This document shows, in pieces, positions 1-5,526 of a stretch of DNA of 5,526 nt; within the stretch, counting starts at the first letter, position 1, and the number at the start of each line of letters is the position of its first letter. The position numbers were made by a program, and so were the translations under genes. The DNA comes from an uncultured Lachnoanaerobaculum sp. (GTDB lineage: Bacteria > Bacillota > Clostridia > Lachnospirales > Lachnospiraceae), in NCBI GenBank assembly GCA_916720285.1, contig CAKAQP010000158.1, positions 1 to 5,526 of the forward strand. Direction: 5' to 3'. The notes under the pieces are model-generated. The model saw nothing but the letters and a program-made list of their open reading frames with translations. It had not been told where the DNA came from and made no database searches.

Positions 1-2
1 CA

Positions 3-185
3 GACCTCTCTTCAACAGCAGGTAAGACAGACCTTTTGGTTACATGGCTTTATAAGTTGACAATTGACAAACAGTATTACAATATCGGCGCGGTTATCGG
101 TATTATGACATTTGTTATTTTGGCAATCGGTGCACTGTTCACTTACAGAAACAGTAAATCATATAAGGAAGAGGGAGGATTCTAA
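3..185 (+). CDS. malF: Maltodextrin ABC transporter permease, MalF-type (C-terminal 60 residues, partial)
   Basis: The reading frame is open from the left edge (first full codon at position 3) and ends at TAA 183-185. It encodes 60 residues that begin DLSSTAGKTDLLVTWLYKLT. The stretch TAGKTDLLVTWLYKLT, followed by a short loop, a hydrophobic helix at about residues 29-48 (IGAVIGIMTFVILAIGALFT) and a polar tail ending KEEGGF, is typical of the C-terminus of MalF-type permeases. MalF pairs with MalG to form the membrane channel of the maltose/maltodextrin importer. The next gene is a MalG-type permease starting 2 nt after the stop, which strongly supports the call. The 5' part, with the other membrane segments and the EAA loop that contacts the ATPase, lies outside the window. 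Sugar specificity is inferred from the neighbours; the visible part alone shows only a sugar ABC permease. Confidence 0.85.
   Translation, partial: DLSSTAGKTDLLVTWLYKLTIDKQYYNIGAVIGIMTFVILAIGALFTYRNSKSYKEEGGF
174..178 (+). promoter_or_regulatory. Ribosome binding site of malG, inside the end of malF
   Basis: GGAGG lies 9 nt before the ATG at 188 and supports that start. The site falls within the last codons of malF (GAG GGA GGA, Glu-Gly-Gly), so malF coding sequence doubles as the initiation signal for malG. Confidence 0.8.
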
Positions 186-187
186 TT

Positions 188-1057
188 ATGGCAAAGCAAT
201 TTCAATCTGCAAAGAAAAAGAGAATGATAAACAACACTATTGTACATATCGTTCTTGCTATATTGGCCGTTATTTGGCTTTTCCCTATATTCTGGGTAGT
301 TTTAACAAGTTTCAGAGCGGAAAAGGGATCATATGTATCAACCTTCTTCCCAAAGGCGTTTACACTTGACAACTATGCAAAGCTGTTTAGTGATACAACT
401 ATATTAAACTTCCCGCAGATGTTTATGAACACCTTGTTTATCGCAATATGTTCATGTATATTGTCGGCATTTTATGTACTTGCAGTTTCATACTGCCTTT
501 CAAGAATAAAGTTTAAACTCAGAAAGCCTTATATGAACATGGCAATGGTACTAGGACTCTTCCCGGGATTCATGTCAATGATTGCTGTGTACTTTATATT
601 AAAGGCAATGGGACTTACTGAGGGAAATCTTATTAAATTGGCACTTATTCTATGTTACTCCGGAGGTGCAGGGCTTGGATTCCAGATTGCAAAGGGATTT
701 TTTGATACAATTCCTGCAGCGATAGATGAGGCGGCACTTTTGGACGGATGTACCAGATGGCAGATTTTTTATAAGATTACATTACCGCTTAGTAAACCTA
801 TTATTGTATATACTGTCTTAACATCATTTATGGGACCATGGCTTGACTTTATCTTTGCGAGAGTTATATGCAGAGCAAACTCCGATCAGTATACGATAGC
901 TATAGGACTTTGGAAGATGCTTGAAAAAGAATATATCGACAGCTGGTACACAAGCTTTGCTGCCGGTGCAGTTCTTATTTCCATTCCGATTGCACTCTTA
1001 TTCTTATTCATGCAGAAATACTATGTAGACGGCATCTCAGGTGCTGTTAAGGGATAA
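188..1057 (+). CDS. malG: Maltodextrin ABC transporter permease, MalG-type
   Basis: This 289-residue protein is a complete inner-membrane permease of the carbohydrate-uptake (CUT1) class. It would form the translocation channel with the MalF-type protein encoded just upstream. It has a short basic cytoplasmic N-terminus (AKKKR, residues 8-12) and about six hydrophobic segments, at roughly residues 18-40, 81-104, 116-140, 147-165, 205-224 and 255-276. Between segments 4 and 5 is the EAA loop, EAALLDGCTRWQIFYKITLP (residues 181-200), which docks on the ATPase and is diagnostic of ABC permeases. The length is close to that of MalG/GanQ-family proteins. The ATG at 188 has a GGAGG site 9 nt upstream and starts 2 nt after the malF stop, so the two are probably co-translated. 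Maltodextrin specificity is inferred from the downstream alpha-glucan enzymes. No ATPase gene is visible; Firmicutes often use a shared MsmX/MsmK-type ATPase encoded elsewhere. Confidence 0.92.
   Translation: MAKQFQSAKKKRMINNTIVHIVLAILAVIWLFPIFWVVLTSFRAEKGSYVSTFFPKAFTLDNYAKLFSDTTILNFPQMFMNTLFIAICSCILSAFYVLAVSYCLSRIKFKLRKPYMNMAMVLGLFPGFMSMIAVYFILKAMGLTEGNLIKLALILCYSGGAGLGFQIAKGFFDTIPAAIDEAALLDGCTRWQIFYKITLPLSKPIIVYTVLTSFMGPWLDFIFARVICRANSDQYTIAIGLWKMLEKEYIDSWYTSFAAGAVLISIPIALLFLFMQKYYVDGISGAVKG
1049..1053 (+). promoter_or_regulatory. Ribosome binding site of the pullulanase gene, inside the end of malG
   Basis: AAGGG in the last codons of malG lies 6 nt before the ATG at 1060. It is weaker than the other sites in this operon, which suggests that ribosomes terminating on malG at 1055-1057 contribute to initiation here. 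That coupling is inferred. Confidence 0.6.
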
Positions 1058-1059
1058 TA

Positions 1060-3003
1060 ATGGAAAATATAATTGAACTCAAAAAATATTACTCTTCAAA
1101 GGAGTTTCTTGAAAACTACATTTATGAAGGAAATGACCTCGGTGTGGAATGTAATGAAAAAGGGACCACATTTAAACTGTGGTCACCGGATGCAGAGAGT
1201 GTAGTACTAAACCTTTATGAAGCAGGAGACGGTTGTAAGGCTTATGAGCAGATTCCTATGGAAAAAGAGGATAAGGGAGTATGGTGCTTTCACTCGGACA
1301 AAGAGCTTCATAAAGTGTACTATGACTACTTGATAAAAAGAGACTCTAAAGAAGTTTTAACTGCCGACCCGTATGCAAAAGCATCCGGAGTCAACGGTAT
1401 CAGAAGCATGGCGGTAAACTTAAAAAAAACCGACCCTAAGGGATGGGAGAATGATAAGGCGCCACAAAAGGATAAAGAAAGAGTTGTGTATGAGCTTCAT
1501 GTAAAAGAATTTTCCTTTGATAAGTCGGGAGGTTTTCCTTTAGAGTATCGCGGAAAGTATAAAGCTTTTACCTGTAAGCATACAACATTAAATAATGACG
1601 GTATCCATCCTACAGGATTTGATTATCTGAAAGAACTCGGTGTTACGCATATTCAGATAATGCCGATGTATGATTACGGTTCTGTGGATGAAACAAAAGA
1701 CTCTGAGTTCAACTGGGGATATGACCCGGTCAACTACAATGTACCTGAAGGTTCATATGCTACAGATGCCTTTCATGGAGAGGTTCGTATCACTGAAATG
1801 AAGGAGATGATACAATCAATCCATGAAGCCGGATTTGGAGTAATTATGGATGTGGTATATAATCATACTTACTCACTTGATTCATGGTTTCAAAGAACTC
1901 TGCCTTGGTATTTTTACAGAGCATTTAGTGACGGTAAGGTATCTGACGGTTCCGCCTGCGGCAATGATGTAGCAAGTGAAAGAGCCATGTGTTCAAAATA
2001 TATTTTGGAGTCTGTACTTTACTGGGCAAGGGAATACCATATTGACGGATTTCGCTTTGATTTGATGGGACTTCTTGATACTGATTTGATGAACAATATC
2101 AGAAAAGATCTTGATATCATATACGGTAAGGGCGAAAAGATAATCTATGGTGAGCCTTGGTCTGCAACAGATACCGCAATAGAGTATAATAAAAAACTTG
2201 CAAACAAAGACAATATAGCTCTTTTAGATGAAAATATAGGAGCGTTTTGTGACAACACAAGAGATTCTATAAAGGGTTCCGCTCTCAGACCTAAGGAAGC
2301 CGGATTTGTAAACAGCGGCAAGGATAAAGAGGACGATATACTTGCAAGTATTAGCGCATGGTGTGATCCTAAATACAACAAAGAGTTTAAAGGTGTGAAA
2401 GCACCTTCGCAGATAGTTTCATATGTTTCGGCACATGACAATCAGACACTTTGGGATAAGCTAAGTGATACCTCCGGTAAAGATGAGGTAATGAGATTAA
2501 ACAAGCTGGCAGCCGCAATTTATATGACTTGTCAGGGAACTTTGTTTTTCTTATCCGGTGAGGAGTTCGGCAGAACAAAAGACGGACATGATAATACCTA
2601 CAATATGCCAATCTCAGTAAACAAACTTGACTGGGAACTTGCATATAAGAATAAGAACCTTGTCGACTACTATAAAGGTCTGATTGCGCTTAGAAAACAA
2701 ATTTCAGGGCTTTGCGATAAATCCGAAAACAGCTATAAGCATATCACCGATATGTGGAAAGAAAGCCGAGTAGTCGGATTTAGTGTAAATAATGATAAGA
2801 ATTCTTTATGGGGTCAGATTAAAGTCATTTATAATGCTTCAAAGAAGGACTTTGAAGTTGAGTCTTTAGGCGAAGACTTTGAAGTACTTTGTGACGGAAA
2901 TGACAGTATGCTTTGGAAAAAGAATATAAGTGTCAAGTCTCCTATAAAGGTAGGAAAACAAAGTGCATTAATACTTGGTAAGAAAAGAATCGAGGGGATA
3001 TAA
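1060..3003 (+). CDS. pulA: Type I pullulanase (cytoplasmic debranching enzyme, GH13)
   Basis: This 647-residue protein is predicted to hydrolyse alpha-1,6 branch points in pullulan, limit dextrins and imported branched maltodextrins, leaving linear chains. Residues about 28-115 (TTFKLWSPDAESVVLNLYEA and following) form a CBM48-type beta-sandwich common to debranching enzymes. The GH13 barrel follows, with the pullulanase signature FNWGYDP at 217-223. Conserved regions are DVVYNH 264-269, GFRFD 330-334 (catalytic nucleophile Asp334), YGEPW 363-367 (acid/base Glu365) and SAHDNQ 457-462 (third catalytic acid Asp460). GEEFGRTKDGHDNTYN (500-515) is another type I pullulanase block. Residues about 555-647 make the C-terminal beta-domain. 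All catalytic residues are present. There is no signal peptide, lipobox or cell-wall anchor, so the enzyme should be cytoplasmic, and it is somewhat shorter than Bacillus AmyX. It starts 2 nt after malG, and its stop overlaps the next start. The symbol pulA (amyX in Bacillus) rests on family, not on a specific orthologue. Confidence 0.93.
   Translation: MENIIELKKYYSSKEFLENYIYEGNDLGVECNEKGTTFKLWSPDAESVVLNLYEAGDGCKAYEQIPMEKEDKGVWCFHSDKELHKVYYDYLIKRDSKEVLTADPYAKASGVNGIRSMAVNLKKTDPKGWENDKAPQKDKERVVYELHVKEFSFDKSGGFPLEYRGKYKAFTCKHTTLNNDGIHPTGFDYLKELGVTHIQIMPMYDYGSVDETKDSEFNWGYDPVNYNVPEGSYATDAFHGEVRITEMKEMIQSIHEAGFGVIMDVVYNHTYSLDSWFQRTLPWYFYRAFSDGKVSDGSACGNDVASERAMCSKYILESVLYWAREYHIDGFRFDLMGLLDTDLMNNIRKDLDIIYGKGEKIIYGEPWSATDTAIEYNKKLANKDNIALLDENIGAFCDNTRDSIKGSALRPKEAGFVNSGKDKEDDILASISAWCDPKYNKEFKGVKAPSQIVSYVSAHDNQTLWDKLSDTSGKDEVMRLNKLAAAIYMTCQGTLFFLSGEEFGRTKDGHDNTYNMPISVNKLDWELAYKNKNLVDYYKGLIALRKQISGLCDKSENSYKHITDMWKESRVVGFSVNNDKNSLWGQIKVIYNASKKDFEVESLGEDFEVLCDGNDSMLWKKNISVKSPIKVGKQSALILGKKRIEGI
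2992..2997 (+). promoter_or_regulatory. Ribosome binding site of the GH13_20 gene, inside the end of the pullulanase gene
   Basis: GAGGGG lies 5 nt before the ATG at 3003, within the last codons of the pullulanase gene. Together with the TAATG stop/start overlap at 3001-3005 it fixes the start of the next gene. Confidence 0.75.
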
Positions 3004-4757
3004 TGGAATTTACCGGTGTATACCATAGGACATCAGAACAAATGAGTTATCCTATAGATGAGGACAGGCTTATTATAAATTTAAAAACAGGATATGATGT
3101 TAAACAGGTCTTTATCCATTATGGTGACCCGTTTGAAGCCGGAATACTTGGCGGAAATGAGAAGTGGACCGGAAAAAGAGAAGAGATAATCTATAGAAAA
3201 CGATTGTCAAATCAGTTATGGTGGACTACAACTTTACTTCCGATATATAAAAGGTGTAAGTATTTTTTTGAACTTCATACTGAGGACAGTATTTGGTATT
3301 ATTTTGAAGACGGATTCTTAACCGAGGAACAGTTCCATATGGACGGCAGAATGTTGCAATGTTTCATTATACCATGGATGAATCCTTCCGATATAAACAT
3401 TACTCCTACATGGGTAAATGACACCATATGGTATCAGATATTTCCCGACAGATTTTGTAACGGCACTCCGGAAAATAATACAGAGGATATCATTCCTTGG
3501 AGAGATCATGGAAGTGTTACCAATTATGAGAAATTCGGAGGAAATTTAGAAGGAATCAAAAGCAAACTTAATTACCTGCAAAACCTTGGAATAACAGGTA
3601 TTTATCTGAATCCTATAATGGAGGCCGAATCAAATCATAAGTATGATACAACCGATTACACAAAGATTGATCCTTCTTTTGGAGACAGTGATACAATGAA
3701 AGCGCTTTGCAAAGAGGCGCATGACAAGGGTATTCGTATTATGGTGGATGCGGTGTTTAATCACTGTGGAAGAAAATTTAAGCCGTGGCTTGATGTGCTT
3801 GAGAAAGGTAAATCCTCAAAGTATGCGGACTGGTTTATGGTGGAAAACTGGGAAGATATTGCAAAAAGAGGAGATACAAGGGATAAAAGGTATTATACTT
3901 TCGCTTTTACGGACGGTATGCCGAAACTAAACACCAACAATGATGAGGTTATAGACTATTTTTGTAAAATCTGTGAAGATTGGATAAGAGAGTTTGATAT
4001 AGACGGTATTCGTTTTGATGTGGGCAATGAGGTGTCACACAGGTTTTTAAAAAAGATAAGAGAACATCTAAAGACAATAAAGCCTGATATATATCTGCTT
4101 GGAGAAATCTGGCATGATGCAATACAGTGGCTTCAGGGAGATGAATACGATTCTGTGATGAATTATCCTCTGCTAAGCGGAATTCATGACTTTTTCCTTG
4201 ATAAGACAATGAAAAAGCATGAGTTTGAGTACATGGTAAACCGCTGTTATACAATGTATATGCAACAGAGTAACAATGTATTGTTCAATCTGCTTGATTC
4301 ACATGATACCGAAAGACTTATGAACCGCTTCCATGATTTGGATAAGTTCTATCAACAGCTTGCAATTCTTTTTACACTTCCCGGAAGTCCATGTATCTAC
4401 TACGGTACGGAAATAGCAATGGAGGGGGCTCATGATCCGGATTGCAGGAGGTGTATGCCATGGAGTGAGATTGACAGCAGCGAAAATGTAGAAAAAATTT
4501 CTACTATGAAAAGTCTTATAATGCTAAGGCGCAATGAGAAAATGTGTAGAAGTCCGTATTTCCACTTTCCGGATAATTATGAAAATGAAAGATGTGTGGA
4601 ATATATCAAAATTGATGAAAACGGAAACAGTATGGAAGTTTTAATAAACGCTTCAAATAATCCGATCAAAATAAATTCAGGGAAAGAAATTTTATTTTCA
4701 CGAAAGTTTGACGGAGAAGTACTTGGAGCAAACGGAACTCTAATCCGTAGGATTTAA
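3003..4757 (+). CDS. Neopullulanase / cyclomaltodextrinase / maltogenic amylase family glycosidase (GH13_20)
   Basis: This 584-residue cytoplasmic glycosidase probably degrades cyclodextrins, pullulan or short branched malto-oligosaccharides to maltose, glucose or panose; which of these is preferred cannot be read from sequence. Residues about 1-125 fit the CBM34 domain typical of this subfamily (YHRTSEQMSYPIDEDRL near the start, IHYGDPFEAG at 38-47). The barrel begins near WYQIFPDRFCNG (143-154). Conserved regions are DAVFNH 249-254, MPKLN 306-310 (region V signature of GH13_20), GIRFDVGNE 335-343 (nucleophile Asp339), LLGEIWHD 365-372 (acid/base Glu368) and LLDSHDTER 430-438 (Asp435). Glu343, four residues after the nucleophile, matches a position linked to transglycosylation in maltogenic amylases. 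The length is normal for the family (about 580-590). There is no signal peptide, and the N-terminus begins directly in the CBM34 domain, which supports this start. Its ATG shares one base with the pullulanase TAA, implying translational coupling. Confidence 0.92.
   Translation: MEFTGVYHRTSEQMSYPIDEDRLIINLKTGYDVKQVFIHYGDPFEAGILGGNEKWTGKREEIIYRKRLSNQLWWTTTLLPIYKRCKYFFELHTEDSIWYYFEDGFLTEEQFHMDGRMLQCFIIPWMNPSDINITPTWVNDTIWYQIFPDRFCNGTPENNTEDIIPWRDHGSVTNYEKFGGNLEGIKSKLNYLQNLGITGIYLNPIMEAESNHKYDTTDYTKIDPSFGDSDTMKALCKEAHDKGIRIMVDAVFNHCGRKFKPWLDVLEKGKSSKYADWFMVENWEDIAKRGDTRDKRYYTFAFTDGMPKLNTNNDEVIDYFCKICEDWIREFDIDGIRFDVGNEVSHRFLKKIREHLKTIKPDIYLLGEIWHDAIQWLQGDEYDSVMNYPLLSGIHDFFLDKTMKKHEFEYMVNRCYTMYMQQSNNVLFNLLDSHDTERLMNRFHDLDKFYQQLAILFTLPGSPCIYYGTEIAMEGAHDPDCRRCMPWSEIDSSENVEKISTMKSLIMLRRNEKMCRSPYFHFPDNYENERCVEYIKIDENGNSMEVLINASNNPIKINSGKEILFSRKFDGEVLGANGTLIRRI
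4616..4629 (+). promoter_or_regulatory. Possible catabolite-responsive element (cre-like motif), intragenic
   Basis: TGAAAACGGAAACA matches the Bacillus CcpA operator consensus TGWAANCGNTNWCA at all but one position (A instead of T at position 10). It lies inside the 3' part of the GH13_20 gene, about 145 nt before the phosphorylase start. Intragenic cre sites are known in Firmicutes and can block elongation. However, one near-match in a window of this size and base composition is not surprising, and no CcpA gene is visible here. Treat it as a candidate only. Confidence 0.2.
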
Positions 4758-4760
4758 AAA

Positions 4761-4766
4761 AAGGAG
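4761..4766 (+). promoter_or_regulatory. Ribosome binding site of the phosphorylase gene
   Basis: AAGGAG lies 8 nt before the ATG at 4775, in the 17-nt spacer after the GH13_20 stop. It is the only initiation site in the window not buried in an upstream coding sequence. It supports independent initiation of the phosphorylase. Confidence 0.85.
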
Positions 4767-4774
4767 AAAAAGAT

Positions 4775-5526
4775 ATGTCATTAGAAGAGATTTTAAAGAA
4801 CAAGCTTGGTAAGGAAATTTCAGCAGCTTCAGATACGGAAATTTATACAGCACTCTTGAACATTACAAAAGAGAAGATGGAAGGCATGGAGCATAATACA
4901 GGAAACAGAAAGCTGTACTATATTTCAGCAGAGTTTCTTATCGGAAAGCTTCTCTCAAACAATCTTATAAACCTTGGAATGTTTGATGAAGTAAGAGAGA
5001 TACTTGCTAAGAACGGACATGATATAACAGCGGTTGAAGATGTCGAGCCTGAGCCTTCTCTTGGAAACGGCGGTCTTGGACGTTTGGCGGCATGCTTCCT
5101 TGACTCTATCGCAACACTTGGATTAAACGGTGACGGTGTAGGATTAAACTATCATGACGGACTTTTCTTACAAAAGTTTGTAGACAACAAGCAGTATGAA
5201 GATAAGAATCCTTGGATAACAGATAACAGCTGGCTTACAAGAACGGATGTAAGCTTTGAAGTTCCGTTCAAAGACTTTACTTTGAAATCTACAATGTATG
5301 ATATAGATGTTCCTGGATATCATCAGAGCAAATGCAATAAATTACATCTTTTTGATATTGACAGTGTGGACGAGTCTATTATCAGAGACGGTATAAATTT
5401 TGATAAACATGATATCGGTAAGAACTTAACACTGTTTTTATATCCTGATGACAGTGACGAGGCAGGACAGTTACTTAGAATCTATCAGCAGTACTTTATG
5501 GTAAGCAATGCGGCACAGTTGATTAT
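4775..5526 (+). CDS. Glycogen/maltodextrin phosphorylase, GT35 (N-terminal 250 residues, partial)
   Basis: The reading frame opens at ATG 4775 and stays open to the right edge, giving 250 residues (MSLEEILKNKLGKEISAASD at the start). Family blocks in order are YYISAEFLIGKLLSNNLINLG (48-68), EPSLGNGGLGRLAACFLDS (93-111, with the glycine-rich loop NGG at 98-100), GLNYHDGLF (123-131), YDIDVPGY (175-182) and LYPDDSDEAGQLL (222-234) followed by QQYF (238-241). These identify an alpha-glucan phosphorylase, which uses pyridoxal phosphate to release glucose-1-phosphate from the non-reducing end of linear alpha-1,4-glucans. The pyridoxal-phosphate lysine and most of the active site lie beyond the window. 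Compared with the rabbit enzyme the N-terminus is about 35 residues shorter, so the regulatory phosphoserine segment is missing. Whether it is glgP (glycogen) or malP (maltodextrin) cannot be decided from this part; the transporter context favours maltodextrins. Confidence 0.95.
   Translation, partial: MSLEEILKNKLGKEISAASDTEIYTALLNITKEKMEGMEHNTGNRKLYYISAEFLIGKLLSNNLINLGMFDEVREILAKNGHDITAVEDVEPEPSLGNGGLGRLAACFLDSIATLGLNGDGVGLNYHDGLFLQKFVDNKQYEDKNPWITDNSWLTRTDVSFEVPFKDFTLKSTMYDIDVPGYHQSKCNKLHLFDIDSVDESIIRDGINFDKHDIGKNLTLFLYPDDSDEAGQLLRIYQQYFMVSNAAQLI

Noticed and set aside
112..369. An 85-codon plus-strand open frame overlapping the end of malF and the start of malG
   Set aside because: It is out of frame with two well-supported permease genes, its product resembles no family I recognise, and both overlapped frames are clearly coding.
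1422..1429. Run of eight A in the pullulanase gene as a possible slippage or programmed frameshift site
   Set aside because: The frame reads through it normally (Leu-Lys-Lys-Thr) and the conserved domains continue in the same frame on both sides. Nothing suggests use of a shifted frame.
2145..2644. Two overlapping minus-strand open frames (2145-2441 and 2387-2644) opposite the pullulanase gene
   Set aside because: They lie fully antisense to conserved catalytic parts of the pullulanase, overlap each other, and show no recognisable domain. They are shadows of the real gene.
2829..3026. Minus-strand 65-codon open frame across the pullulanase/GH13_20 junction
   Set aside because: It is antisense to both coding sequences, and its low-complexity Ser/Phe-rich product mirrors the plus-strand codons.
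3949..4254. Minus-strand 101-codon open frame opposite the GH13_20 barrel
   Set aside because: It is antisense to catalytic regions II and III of the GH13_20 gene, with no recognisable domain. The same holds for the minus-strand frame at 3318-3509 and the plus-strand frame at 3721-3930.
4756..4774. Short A-rich spacer after the GH13_20 stop as a possible terminator or promoter
   Set aside because: It has no inverted repeat and no T-run, and it is mostly occupied by the stop codon and the phosphorylase ribosome binding site. I see no convincing -35/-10 pair just upstream.

Overview
This window is one stretch of a maltodextrin or starch-oligosaccharide utilisation operon. Every gene lies on the plus strand and almost no base is non-coding. 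The A/T-rich coding sequence, strong GGAGG-type Shine-Dalgarno sites, TAA stops and protein sequence style point to a Gram-positive Firmicute. A clostridial, Lachnospiraceae-like gut or oral anaerobe is most likely. This assignment comes from sequence style and gene content only; no taxonomic marker is present.

Layout: (1) positions 3-185 are the last 60 residues of a MalF-type sugar ABC permease whose start lies outside the window. (2) 188-1057 is a complete MalG-type permease. (3) 1060-3003 is a complete cytoplasmic type I pullulanase (GH13 with a CBM48 domain). (4) 3003-4757 is a complete cytoplasmic neopullulanase/cyclomaltodextrinase-type enzyme (GH13_20 with a CBM34 domain). (5) 4775-5526 is the first 250 residues of a GT35 glycogen/maltodextrin phosphorylase that runs off the right edge. 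The gaps between genes are 2 nt, 2 nt, a 1-nt overlap and 17 nt. I see no internal terminator, RNA gene, mobile element, repeat or CRISPR array, and no gene-free stretch longer than 17 nt.

Taken together, malto-oligosaccharides enter through the MalF/MalG channel. The pullulanase cuts alpha-1,6 branches and the GH13_20 enzyme trims short, cyclic or branched dextrins. The phosphorylase then releases glucose-1-phosphate from linear chains. None of the enzymes whose start is visible has a signal peptide, so degradation after uptake is expected in the cytoplasm. The solute-binding protein, the ATPase, any 4-alpha-glucanotransferase and the regulator are not in the window.

I found no convincing new biological system. 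The points worth a second look are modest: a stop/start overlap between the two hydrolases, a cre-like motif inside the second one, and a phosphorylase N-terminus that lacks the allosteric features of the animal enzymes.
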